A stretch of DNA of 9,994 nucleotides from Actinomycetota bacterium (GTDB taxonomy: Bacteria; Actinomycetota; Actinomycetes; Actinomycetales; Microbacteriaceae): the NCBI GenBank assembly GCA_009703545.1, contig WLFX01000023.1, positions 1 to 9,994 of the forward strand, given 5' to 3'. The stretch's first letter is position 1; every line of letters starts with the position of its first letter. A model generated the notes under the pieces. It saw nothing but the letters and a program-made list of their open reading frames with translations. It was not told where the DNA came from and ran no database searches. A program made the translations under genes and the position numbers. Below are positions 1 through 7,304 of the stretch, in pieces.

Positions 1-282
1 ACAGAGCAGGATGGTGGGTAACACCCACCCGGGGTAACCCGCGAGACAGTGCCACAGAGAATAGACCGCCCGCAAGGGTAAGGGTGAAACGGTGGTGTAA
101 GAGACCACCAGGAGGCCGGGTGACCGGCTTCGCTAGGTAAACCTCGTCCGGAGCAAGACCAGACAGATGCCATTGACGCTGCTCGCCGAGGCATCGGGTA
201 GGTTGCTAGAACTCCGCGGTAACGCGGCGTCGAGAAAGATGACCGTCCACGACAGAACCCGGCGTATCGGCCGGCCCCTCGT
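1..282 (+). ncRNA. rnpB: RNase P RNA, bacterial class A, 5' end missing
   Basis: This is the catalytic RNA of ribonuclease P, which removes the 5' leader from precursor tRNAs. The sequence keeps the conserved blocks of the bacterial class A RNA in order: the cagtgccacagag...accgccc block (about 46-70), ggtaagggtgaaac (77-90), the ccggagcaagacc block (149-161), the gggtagg loop (196-202) whose GGU pairs with the tRNA 3' CCA, and the near-universal 3' block ccacgacagaacccggc with tatcgg (247-270). The 5' strand of helix P1, the P2-P3 region and part of the core lie before the window. The 3' end is estimated from where the 3' strand of P1 should finish, so it could be off by several bases. The RNA ends next to the stop codon of the convergent ppgK. 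No separate U-rich terminator is visible, so its terminator probably overlaps the end of ppgK. Confidence 0.95.
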
Positions 283-284
283 CT

Positions 285-1040
285 CTACCGTTCGATTGGA
301 ACGAGCGCGGCAGCACCCAGTATCCCGGCATTGTTGAAGTGCTCGGCAGGGATAATCGGCGTCCGAAGAGTCAATAGCGGCAAGAAATTCTCGTACTCCT
401 TTGAGACCCCTCCGCCAACGACGAAAAGTGTGGGAGAGAACAACATTTCCAACGTCTCGTAAAAGACCTGCAAGTGCTCGGCCCAGCGGCTCCACGACAG
501 TCGCTTTCGCTCTCGAACCACATTCGCGGCTAGTTGCTCCGCCGTCCGATTGTGGCGCCCGGGTAGAGTCATGTGGCCGAGCTCAGAATTCGGCACGAGA
601 ACTCCGTTGTAGATCAGCGCCGAGCCGATTCCGGTTCCCAGCGTTGTCACCAGGACGAGTCCTTGAACCCCCCGTGCAGCGCCAAACATGTATTCCGCGA
701 ACCCTGCCGCGTCGGCATCGTTGACGACATGGACTCTTCGACCCAGAGTGGCCTCGAGCAGGTCCCCGACATTGAGACCAACCCACGACTCATCGACGTT
801 CGATGCAGAGAACGCGACGTCATCGATGATGACGGCGGGGAAACACACACCAACAAGTAACGAACCACCGGGATCTAGTTGTTCGACCAATTCGTGGCAT
901 ACGCGCGCGACATCACCGGGGATTGCTCCGGCGGGAGTGCCGACCTTGATTTTTTCGCCAATGAATTCGCCAGAGACGACATCAACAATCGCGGCCTTGA
1001 TACCGGTCCCGCCGATGTCGATGCCAATTGTCTGTGTCAT
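285..1040 (-). CDS. ppgK: Polyphosphate glucokinase (ROK family)
   Basis: 251 residues. It phosphorylates glucose to glucose 6-phosphate in the cytoplasm, using inorganic polyphosphate (usually also ATP) as phosphate donor. Visible motifs: the N-terminal phosphate-binding DIGGTGIK (8-15), the catalytic ND pair (N107, D108) in NDADAAGFAEYMFGA, a second phosphate loop TLGTGIG (133-139), the sugar-binding ELGH (153-156), SWSRWAEHL (182-190), GGGVSK (209-214) and a C-terminal NNAGILGAAAL. The zinc-binding Cys cluster of repressor-type ROK kinases is absent, as in polyphosphate glucokinases, and the length is normal for that group. The start is the ATG just before TQTIGIDIGG, preceded by CCGGAG with a spacing of 8; in-frame codons further upstream encode nothing family-like. 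The gene is convergent with rnpB and divergent from the small gene at 1105. Polyphosphate use is a family inference, since ATP-only relatives share the fold. Confidence 0.93.
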   Translation of the reverse strand: MTQTIGIDIGGTGIKAAIVDVVSGEFIGEKIKVGTPAGAIPGDVARVCHELVEQLDPGGSLLVGVCFPAVIIDDVAFSASNVDESWVGLNVGDLLEATLGRRVHVVNDADAAGFAEYMFGAARGVQGLVLVTTLGTGIGSALIYNGVLVPNSELGHMTLPGRHNRTAEQLAANVVRERKRLSWSRWAEHLQVFYETLEMLFSPTLFVVGGGVSKEYENFLPLLTLRTPIIPAEHFNNAGILGAAALVPIER

Positions 1041-1075
1041 GGTGGTCTCCGGGTACGGGTGAGCCCAGTTCGGGC

Positions 1076-1081
1076 GATAAT
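1076..1081 (+). promoter_or_regulatory. Candidate -10 element for the small gene at 1105
   Basis: GATAAT matches the -10 consensus TATAAT in five of six positions. Transcription would start near 1088 and give a leader of about 17 nt that contains the GGGAG ribosome binding site. No convincing -35 hexamer is visible upstream. Polymerases bound here and at the ppgK -10 would overlap. Confidence 0.35.
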
Positions 1082-1084
1082 GGC

Positions 1085-1090
1085 ATTCTA
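1085..1090 (-). promoter_or_regulatory. Candidate -10 element for ppgK
   Basis: Read on the minus strand this is TAGAAT, five of six matches to TATAAT. It would start transcription near 1078 and give a leader of about 38 nt containing the GGAG of ppgK. No good -35 is visible at the usual distance (CCACGC-like), so the call rests on the -10 and its position. It sits only 3 bp from the opposite-strand -10 at 1076-1081. Confidence 0.4.
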
Positions 1091-1104
1091 CTGAGGGAGT
1101 GTCT

Positions 1105-1275
1105 ATGGCGTGGTGGTACAACCATCGAACCGGAGAAGTCGAAGAAGGACCGTTGTCCCTCGGAAGTGACCGTGACGGACCGTTCGAGACTCGTGAGGAC
1201 GCTGCACGTGCGCCTCAAATTGCTGCCGAACGTGCGCAAGCGTGGCGGGACGAAGAGGACGACGCCGACGCCTAA
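1105..1275 (+). CDS. Small acidic SPOR-annotated actinobacterial protein, 56 aa
   Basis: A short gene of 56 residues. It begins MAWWYNHRTGEVEEGP, continues through GPFETREDAARAP (25-37), and ends in a charged tail rich in Glu, Asp and Ala. It matches my recollection of a conserved short actinobacterial family, pattern (K/W)YWYN-x-x-TG-x-VE-x-G ... GP(F/Y)-x-TREEA-x-RA, often annotated as SPOR domain-containing and found near map or ppgK. The GPF-TRE-DAARA part resembles the end of a SPOR repeat, but the protein is far too short for a full SPOR domain (about 70 residues), and no signal peptide or membrane segment is present, so a cytoplasmic role is likely. The function is unknown. Supporting evidence: a good ribosome binding site (GGGAG, 1095-1099, spacing 5), an upstream GATAAT, and an open frame filling the gap between ppgK and nadE. 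It converges on nadE with 39 bp between the stops. Confidence 0.85.
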   Translation: MAWWYNHRTGEVEEGPLSLGSDRDGPFETREDAARAPQIAAERAQAWRDEEDDADA

Positions 1276-1314
1276 CAATCGTGCTCTAGAGTGGCCACGT
1301 CGTCAAAAACCCTT

Positions 1315-3006
1315 TTAGCTCAGACCTGGCGTGTGTCGCACCGTGATCGGCAGACGGCGTTCGCGTCCGAACGCCATTCGAGAGATTCGGGGTCCAATAG
1401 CACCCTGTCGACGCTTCCATTCGCTCCCCGCGACAAGACCAGCGATGCGTTCAACCGTTTCGCGATCAAAGCCAGCCGAGACGACCGCATTAATCGAATG
1501 TCGGTGACTGATGAGTTGTTCGAGGATCGCGTCAAGTACGTCATAGGACGGCAACGAATCCTGGTCGGTTTGGTTAGGACGAAGTTCGGCGCTCGGTGCT
1601 TTCGTAATGGAACTCAAAGGGATGGGCGGGGTTTCACCGCGCGACTCGGCGGTTGCGTTGCGCCAACGAGCCAGTTCCCACACGAGTGTCTTGAAGACGT
1701 CCTTGAGGGGAGCGAAACCACCGACAGTGTCGCCATACATCGTTGAGTAACCAACAGCTACCTCTGATTTGTTGCCCGTGGTGAGCACCAGGTGTCCGTG
1801 CTGATTACTGAGCGCCATGAGAATCATGCCTCGAGCTCGCGCCTGAATGTTCTCGGCGGCGACGCCGGTCAAGCCCAATTGGGTCTCGAACGGCGTGACA
1901 AGGTCAGCAATCGGTTGAACGTCATAGTGACAACCAATGGTGGTAGCCAACTCGTGAGCGTCGTCCTTCGATCCGTCGCTTGAATACTTGCTCGGCATCG
2001 AAACTCCATAGACCCGGTTCGCGCCGATTGCGTCGGCTGCAATGACGGCACACACCGCACTGTCGATACCGCCACTGAGCCCCAAGACGATGGAGGGGAA
2101 ACCATTTTTGGTGACGTAATCGCGCACGCCCAGCACCAGCGCCCCCCAGATGGCCTCAAGGTCAGGCAGATCGAACCCAATGAATGGGGTGACGGTGTCG
2201 GAAGGTTCCGTTAGCGGGATTCCGTTTACCGATTCTCGGTTGCCGGCGATGTCGATCAGTTCGAGGGCTGACTCGAATTGCGTCGCCCGCAATAAGGTCG
2301 CGCCGGAGGAGTCGAGAACCGCACTGTCTCCGTCGAAGACGAGGTCGTCTTGTCCGCCCACCGCGTTGACGTACACGACCGTCGCTCCGAACTCGGCGGC
2401 CCTGGTCGCTAACAACGGGAAGCGCGTCTCGTCCTTGCCCGTGTCAAACGGCGAAGCATTGATGATGACGACCGCGTCTAAATCACGAGCGGCAAGCTCG
2501 GCGACGGGCCCATCAGAGCGCCATAGATCTTCACAAATCAGAAATCCGGTCAGCACACCACCGAGTTCAAGCACAAGAGTTCCGTCGCCGGGGACGAACA
2601 CACGCTCTTCGTCAAAGACGGAATAGTTCGGGAGATGACGTTTGGCGTACGTTGCAACCAACCGTCCGTTGTGCAGAACCGCGAGCGAGTTGTGTGCTCT
2701 GGCGCCACCGAACTCCGTTTTCGCGGCTTCAGAAAGGTAACCAACGACGACGACCGCATCGCCGAAACCGTCCGACGCGAGTCGAGCGGCGAGAGAGTTG
2801 ACCCCGGCTTCGGATTGGCTGATGAAATCCGCACTCGATGCCAGGTCGTCGACGGGGTATCCCGTAATTGACATCTCTGGTGTGACAATCACACGGGCGC
2901 CGCGCGCATACGAAGTCGAGACGGCGTTAAGAATCGCGAGCGAGTTTCCCGTAACGTCTCCCACGATGGGGTTCAGTTGGGCTAGCGCGAACCGAATCCT
3001 CGACAT
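1315..3006 (-). CDS. nadE: Glutamine-dependent NAD+ synthetase
   Basis: 563 residues. It catalyses the last step of NAD synthesis, amidating deamido-NAD+ with ATP and ammonia released from glutamine. An N-terminal nitrilase-type glutaminase domain (about 1-265) carries the triad E44 (TPEMSITGYP), K122 (YAKRHLPNYSVFDE) and C158 (LICEDLW). A C-terminal synthetase domain (about 280-563) has the PP-loop ATP site SGGIDSA (311-317), GNKSE (411-415), GDTVGGFAPLKDVFKT (425-440), KAPSAEL (469-475) and an RRLPIT tail. The length is typical of the two-domain bacterial form. The ATG at 3006 is chosen because family similarity starts at SRIRFALAQLNP; the frame stays open upstream but would run through the start of glnA2. 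There is no purine-rich ribosome binding site before this ATG, and a TAGGCT -10 lies just 7 bp upstream, so the mRNA may be leaderless. Divergent from glnA2 by 43 bp. NadE consumes the glutamine that the neighbouring synthetases make. Confidence 0.96.
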   Translation of the reverse strand: MSRIRFALAQLNPIVGDVTGNSLAILNAVSTSYARGARVIVTPEMSITGYPVDDLASSADFISQSEAGVNSLAARLASDGFGDAVVVVGYLSEAAKTEFGGARAHNSLAVLHNGRLVATYAKRHLPNYSVFDEERVFVPGDGTLVLELGGVLTGFLICEDLWRSDGPVAELAARDLDAVVIINASPFDTGKDETRFPLLATRAAEFGATVVYVNAVGGQDDLVFDGDSAVLDSSGATLLRATQFESALELIDIAGNRESVNGIPLTEPSDTVTPFIGFDLPDLEAIWGALVLGVRDYVTKNGFPSIVLGLSGGIDSAVCAVIAADAIGANRVYGVSMPSKYSSDGSKDDAHELATTIGCHYDVQPIADLVTPFETQLGLTGVAAENIQARARGMILMALSNQHGHLVLTTGNKSEVAVGYSTMYGDTVGGFAPLKDVFKTLVWELARWRNATAESRGETPPIPLSSITKAPSAELRPNQTDQDSLPSYDVLDAILEQLISHRHSINAVVSAGFDRETVERIAGLVAGSEWKRRQGAIGPRISRMAFGRERRLPITVRHTPGLS

Positions 3007-3012
3007 AACAAG

Positions 3013-3019
3013 TAGCCTA
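3013..3019. promoter_or_regulatory. Candidate overlapping divergent -10 elements, nadE/glnA2
   Basis: The 43-bp gap between the two start codons contains TAGCCT on the plus strand (3013-3018) and TAGGCT on the minus strand (3014-3019), both of the TAnnnT type common in GC-rich actinobacteria. The minus-strand element places the nadE transcription start at about 3007, next to its ATG at 3006. The plus-strand element would give glnA2 a leader of about 25 nt containing its AAGGAG. -35 matches are poor on both strands. No GlnR-type repeat is visible here or in the 100 bp to the left. Confidence 0.35.
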
Positions 3020-3049
3020 GTAGCGCAGGGAAAGCGTCGAAGGAGCCCC

Positions 3050-4381
3050 ATGGAAAAGCAGCAGGAGTTTGTGCTCCGCACCATTGAGGAACGCGGTGTC
3101 AAGTTCGTCCGTTTGTGGTTCACCGACGTTTCAGGAACGCTCAAGAACGTCGCGCTCGCGCCGGCCGAAGTTGAAGGCGCCTTCGCCGAGGGACTCGGCG
3201 TAGATGGCTCTTCGGTTGAGGGACTCACCCGTGTTTACGAAGCGGATGTGTTGTTGCACCCGGACCCCACAACCTTCCAGGTTCTCCCGTGGCGCGGTCA
3301 AGTGGACCCTACGGCGCGCATGTTCTGCGACATCACAACTCCGGACGGACAAGCAGCAGCCACGGACCCTCGTTACGTTTTGCGCCGCGCGCTCGCCAAG
3401 GCGGCAGAAAAAGGTTTCACCTTTTACACGCACCCCGAAATCGAGTTTTACCTCTTCAAAGACAACAATCAGGAAAACCCCGTCCCGGTCGACGAGGCGG
3501 GCTATTTCGATAACGTGCCCGGCGGAACTGCGCACGATTTCCGTCGCAACGCTGTTCGCCATTTGGAAGACCTCGGAATCTCCGTCGAGTTTTCGCACCA
3601 CGAAGCGGGCCCCGGCCAAAATGAAATCGACCTGCGATACGCCGACGCGTTGACGACCGCCGACAACATTCAGACTTTCAGGACGGTTGTGAAAGAAGCC
3701 GCGATCGAACAGGGCGTTTACGCGACGTTTATGCCGAAACCCCTCGCAAACCACCCGGGGAGTGGAATGCACACCCACATGTCGCTATTCGAGGGTGACT
3801 CGAACGCGTTCTACGACGCGAGCAAGCCTTACCAGTTGTCGACAATCGGTCGGCAGTTCATCGCCGGAATTCTCACCCACGCTCACGAGATCACAGCGGT
3901 TACCAACCAGTTCGTGAACTCGTACAAGCGACTCTGGGGTGGTGGGGAGGCGCCACCCTTCATCACCTGGGGTCACAACAACACGTCGGCACTTGTGCGC
4001 GTTCCGATGTACAAACCGGGTAAAGAACAGTCCGTTCGAATCGAATACCGCGGTTTGGACGCAGCCGCAAACCCTTACCTGGCTTACGCGCTCCTTTTGT
4101 CAGCAGGAATGAAGGGCATCGACGAAGGGTACGAGCTTGCGCCCGAGGCCGAGGGCGACATCGCGAGCCTCACGGCGACGGAACGGCGAGCACTCGGCTA
4201 CCGGCCACTCCCCGAAAATTTGCACCGCGCGTTGCACTACATGGAGGAAAGTGAATTAGTTGCCGAGACTCTCGGTGAGCAGGTCTTCAACTTCTTCATA
4301 CGCAACAAACAAGCGGAATGGAACGCCTACGGACGCCAGGTGACGCCGTGGGAGTTGGACACGAACTTCCGCCAGTTGTAG
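3050..4381 (+). CDS. glnA2: Type I glutamine synthetase paralogue GlnA2
   Basis: 443 residues. Glutamine synthetases make glutamine from glutamate, ammonia and ATP as cytoplasmic dodecamers. Motifs: VDGSSVEG (51-58), metal-binding HPEIEF (128-133), HHEAGPGQNEID (183-194), FMPKP (227-231), GSGMHTHMS (237-245), NSYKRL (290-295) and RIEYRGLDAAANPYL (330-344). The sequence closely follows mycobacterial GlnA2 as I recall it, from the N-terminus (MEKQQEFVLRTIEERG) to the C-terminus. It lacks the roughly 25-residue insertion of GlnA1, and the position matching the adenylylated Tyr appears to be Ala372, so GlnE should not modify it. Oddity: in NNTSALVRVP (310-319) Thr312 replaces the Arg of the family motif NRSA, a residue near the transferred phosphate. 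The start has AAGGAG at 3040-3045. glnE follows after 2 bp. In actinobacteria GlnA2 is often dispensable, and some GlnA-like proteins use other amines, so glutamine synthesis as the main reaction is not certain. Confidence 0.92.
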   Translation: MEKQQEFVLRTIEERGVKFVRLWFTDVSGTLKNVALAPAEVEGAFAEGLGVDGSSVEGLTRVYEADVLLHPDPTTFQVLPWRGQVDPTARMFCDITTPDGQAAATDPRYVLRRALAKAAEKGFTFYTHPEIEFYLFKDNNQENPVPVDEAGYFDNVPGGTAHDFRRNAVRHLEDLGISVEFSHHEAGPGQNEIDLRYADALTTADNIQTFRTVVKEAAIEQGVYATFMPKPLANHPGSGMHTHMSLFEGDSNAFYDASKPYQLSTIGRQFIAGILTHAHEITAVTNQFVNSYKRLWGGGEAPPFITWGHNNTSALVRVPMYKPGKEQSVRIEYRGLDAAANPYLAYALLLSAGMKGIDEGYELAPEAEGDIASLTATERRALGYRPLPENLHRALHYMEESELVAETLGEQVFNFFIRNKQAEWNAYGRQVTPWELDTNFRQL

Positions 4382-4383
4382 GC

Positions 4384-7257
4384 ATGGCCGCAGCACCGAG
4401 CCTCACCAATCTAGCCCGAGTCGGGTTTCTCGATCTGTCAGGTGCGCGCGAACTCTTGGTAAGCAATGGTTTCGACTCCGAGTGGTTCACCGTGGCCGCC
4501 AGTGCCGATAATGCGCTCCGTTGGCTCAGCCGTTTGGCGGACTCGTCCCGCGCCTTTCTCGATGAGGTCCTTACCGTGCCTGAACATCGCGCCGCTCTGA
4601 TCCGGGTTCTCGGAGTCAGTGACGGTCTTGCCGAGTTCCTTGTGCGAAAGCCGTCTGCTCTCGACCGGGTGATTCCGCCCGAATCGTTGCCCACGGAAGC
4701 GGACTACCGTGACGCATTCTCTGGAGCGGAGTCCGCCGACGACATTCGCCTCTGCTATCGCGAGCATCTGGTCACAATCGCGTCGTGGGACCTCTCGCAA
4801 CAGGACGCATCCTCGATTGTTCATCTGGTCGGCGCTGCCCTTGCCGACCTCGCCGGCGCGGTTCTCGACGCGGCGCTTCAACTGGCGAAGGACAAGGTTG
4901 ACGCACCGGCCAACATCAAAGACAACACGGTCCTCACCATCGTGGGGATGGGTAAAGCGGGCGCTCGTGAACTGAACTACGTTTCGGACGTCGACGTGAT
5001 CTTTGTGTGTGATGCGCGCGGTATCGATTCAAACGATGCCGTCGATGTGGCAACCAAGTGGGCGCGGTCGATTGTCGCGACCGTCAGCGAGCCGAGTCTC
5101 GAGCCAGCCCTTTGGGAATTGGACACCAATTTGCGCCCGGAAGGTGCAAAAGGTGCGTTGGTGCGAACGTTGGAATCGCACGTAGCCTATTACGAGCGGT
5201 GGGCCGAGAACTGGGAATTTCAAGCCATGCTCAAAGCGCGACCAATGGCAGGCGACACCGCGCTAGGTCGCGACTACCTCGCCGCTCTCTCGGACGTTGT
5301 GTGGTCAAGCTCTGCGCGTGAAGGTTTCGTTGAGTCGGTCCAAAAGATGCGCGAGCGAGTAACCGAGAATATTCCCGCCGACCTCAGGGATGTGCAGATC
5401 AAGTTGGGCCCAGGCGGCCTGCGGGATGTCGAGTTCACTGTGCAGTTATTGCAACTGGTACACGGCAAAGATGACGAAACAGTTCGTGTCCGCGATACCC
5501 TCACGGCGATCACCCGATTGTCGGAGGGTGGTTATATCGGTCGTACCGAGGCCCATTCGTTTTCACGCCACTATCGAGAATTACGAGTGCTGGAACATCG
5601 CGTCCAACTCCTTGCTCTGCGCCGAACCCATCTCATGCCACGCGACTCTGAATTGCTCAGAGTTATTGCGCGTGCCTCGGGGCTAGCCGAAACCAGTGAA
5701 GCACTGCTTACGCGCTGGAACGACATCAAAAGAGACGTTCGTTCATTACACCAGCGTCTGTTCTATCGCCCGTTACTCTCGGCCGTTGCGAATCTAGGTG
5801 AGGACACCATCTCGCTGTCGAGCGTTCAGGCGGAAGCACGACTGAGCGCGAGTGGTTTCCGAGATGCAGCCGGTGCCCTTCGACACATTGCCGCACTGAC
5901 AGCAGGGATTTCGCGAAGTGCATCTATTCAACGGAACCTGTTACCGGTCCTTTTGCACTGGATGTCCGAGGGCACTGACCCCGACGGTGGGCTTGCCGCC
6001 TTTCGCACCATCAGCGACTCGCTCGGCGACTCGCCATGGTACCTAAGGATGCTCCGCGATTCGGTCGGCGCCGCACAGCGGCTCAGTCGCGTTCTCTCGG
6101 TTTCGCGCTACGCCGCGATCCTCATCGAACGAGTTCCTGACGCAGTTGCGTGGCTCGATGACGACGAGAATCTGCGACCGCGAACGCGAGCGACACTGAT
6201 GGAAGAGTTCGGTGCCATTGATTCTCGCCACGACAATGTTGAGGACGCGGCAAAAGCCGTTCGTTTTGCCAGAAGGCGTGAGCTCTTGCGCGTCGCATTG
6301 GCGGTAGTTCTCGATCTGATCGATATCGAACAGACGGGTATCGCACTATCGGATATCGCAACGGCCACCATCGACGCCGCGATACGACTCGCTCGTCGGG
6401 GAATAGACGGCATTGAATTTGCTGTCATCGCAATGGGGCGTTTCGGTGGTCAAGAACTCGGATTCTCGTCAGATACCGATGTGGTCTGGGTGTTCCGTGA
6501 TACCGGGGCGGGCGACTTCGCCCATCAGAGCGCCGAAAAGATTGTTCAGTCAGTGACGAGGTTGACCGAGGATATGCGGTTCCCTCTCGGTCTCGACGCA
6601 GGACTTCGACCGGAAGGCAAGAACGGGCCTCTGGTGCGCTCTCTCGAGGCGTATCGAGCGTATTACGCGCAGTGGAGTGATATTTGGGAAACACAGGCGC
6701 TTATCAGGGCCACGCCGGTCGCGGGTGACCCTGCCCTGTTGGCGGCGTTCGATGAGATGGCCGACGGAGTCCGCTACACAACCGAGATTTCGGACGAAGG
6801 AATTCGAGAGATTCGTCGTATCAAGGCTCGTGTCGAAACCGAGCGGCTCCCGTTCGGGGTGGACCCCTCGCGACACACCAAACTTGGTCGAGGGTCACTC
6901 AGTGACGTCGAATGGCTGGTGCAACTGTTGCAATTGCAACACGGACCTGGCAACGCGACTGTGCGATCGCCGTCAACGCTCGAGGCATTGGCTGCTGAGA
7001 TCGCGAGCGGTGTTGTCGCCGAGGCGGATGGCGCAGCACTTCGGGACGCCTGGTTGCTGAGTTCACGAATTCGCTCCGCGACCACTCTCTTCACGGGCAA
7101 GGGGTCTGATGTCGTGCCACTGGATCGGCTTGCACTAGAGGGAATCGCACGACTTCTCGCCTACCCCGCCGGACGCGGAGCAGATCTCGAGAATGACTAT
7201 TTGCGCGTTACCCGCCAGAGTCGTCAGGTTTTCGAGCGAATCTTCTATCCGGGCTAA
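4384..7257 (+). CDS. glnE: Bifunctional glutamine synthetase adenylyltransferase / adenylyl-removing enzyme
   Basis: 957 residues, typical for the family. GlnE attaches AMP to a tyrosine of the main glutamine synthetase when nitrogen is plentiful and removes it when nitrogen is scarce. Two nucleotidyltransferase domains are visible. The N-terminal adenylyl-removing half has GMGKAGARELNYV followed by SDVDV (188-205; D202, D204), LRPEG (250-254) and GPGGLRDVEF (342-351). The C-terminal adenylyltransferase half has AMGRFGGQELGF followed by SSDTDV (683-700; D697, D699), LRPEG (741-745) and GRGSLSDVEW (835-844). Both DxD pairs are intact, so both activities are expected. The ATG at 4384 is 2 bp after the glnA2 stop, suggesting one transcript and coupled translation; the local ribosome binding site is weak. 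An ATG at 4318 inside glnA2 would add 22 unrelated residues. The likely target is GlnA1, encoded opposite, which has the modifiable Tyr. An inverted repeat follows the stop codon directly. Confidence 0.96.
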   Translation: MAAAPSLTNLARVGFLDLSGARELLVSNGFDSEWFTVAASADNALRWLSRLADSSRAFLDEVLTVPEHRAALIRVLGVSDGLAEFLVRKPSALDRVIPPESLPTEADYRDAFSGAESADDIRLCYREHLVTIASWDLSQQDASSIVHLVGAALADLAGAVLDAALQLAKDKVDAPANIKDNTVLTIVGMGKAGARELNYVSDVDVIFVCDARGIDSNDAVDVATKWARSIVATVSEPSLEPALWELDTNLRPEGAKGALVRTLESHVAYYERWAENWEFQAMLKARPMAGDTALGRDYLAALSDVVWSSSAREGFVESVQKMRERVTENIPADLRDVQIKLGPGGLRDVEFTVQLLQLVHGKDDETVRVRDTLTAITRLSEGGYIGRTEAHSFSRHYRELRVLEHRVQLLALRRTHLMPRDSELLRVIARASGLAETSEALLTRWNDIKRDVRSLHQRLFYRPLLSAVANLGEDTISLSSVQAEARLSASGFRDAAGALRHIAALTAGISRSASIQRNLLPVLLHWMSEGTDPDGGLAAFRTISDSLGDSPWYLRMLRDSVGAAQRLSRVLSVSRYAAILIERVPDAVAWLDDDENLRPRTRATLMEEFGAIDSRHDNVEDAAKAVRFARRRELLRVALAVVLDLIDIEQTGIALSDIATATIDAAIRLARRGIDGIEFAVIAMGRFGGQELGFSSDTDVVWVFRDTGAGDFAHQSAEKIVQSVTRLTEDMRFPLGLDAGLRPEGKNGPLVRSLEAYRAYYAQWSDIWETQALIRATPVAGDPALLAAFDEMADGVRYTTEISDEGIREIRRIKARVETERLPFGVDPSRHTKLGRGSLSDVEWLVQLLQLQHGPGNATVRSPSTLEALAAEIASGVVAEADGAALRDAWLLSSRIRSATTLFTGKGSDVVPLDRLALEGIARLLAYPAGRGADLENDYLRVTRQSRQVFERIFYPG

Positions 7258-7293
7258 CGACGAAAGCGCCACCCGAGGGTGGCGCTTTCGTCG
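7258..7293. terminator. Bidirectional hairpin terminator between glnE and glnA1
   Basis: A perfect inverted repeat with 17-nt arms: 7258-7274 (CGACGAAAGCGCCACCC) pairs with 7277-7293 across a 2-base centre. If the innermost pair opens, the result is a 16-bp stem with a CGAG tetraloop. It starts at the base after the glnE stop and ends 11 bp from the glnA1 stop, exactly where two convergent genes need termination. No T-run follows on either strand, so it is not a classical U-tract terminator. U-poor hairpins of this kind are common in actinobacteria. Confidence 0.85.
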
Positions 7294-7304
7294 CAAACAG
7301 TTGT

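Noticed and set aside
262..300. Search for a rho-independent terminator after rnpB
   Set aside because: The GC-rich repeat CGGCCGG belongs to the P1 helix region, and no T-run follows before the ppgK stop.
1276..1314. Possible terminator between the small gene and nadE (palindromes CTCTAGAG and GTGGCCAC, and an AAAAACCCTTTT stretch)
   Set aside because: The palindromes are only 8 bases each with no loop, and the A/T stretch gives a 4-bp stem, so there is not enough for a terminator call.
1291..1746. Open frame of 151 codons on the plus strand opposite the end of nadE
   Set aside because: It has no family-like sequence and overlaps the strongly conserved C-terminal domain of nadE.
2900..3049. 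Possible GlnR box before glnA2 (GTTTC and GTAAC near 2944-2955)
   Set aside because: The two 5-mers are only about 2 bases apart, not 6, and no further sites follow in register.
3007..3228. N-terminal extension of NadE through the promoter gap and the start of glnA2
   Set aside because: Family similarity begins at the ATG at 3006, and the extension is low-complexity sequence antisense to glnA2.
3131..3778. Open frame of 215 codons on the minus strand opposite glnA2
   Set aside because: Its composition is that of a shadow frame, with no motif, and the glnA2 frame is unambiguous.
4318..4383. Upstream ATG that would extend GlnE by 22 residues into glnA2
   Set aside because: The extra residues are unlike GlnE N-termini, and the ATG at 4384 follows the glnA2 stop directly, as expected for coupled genes.
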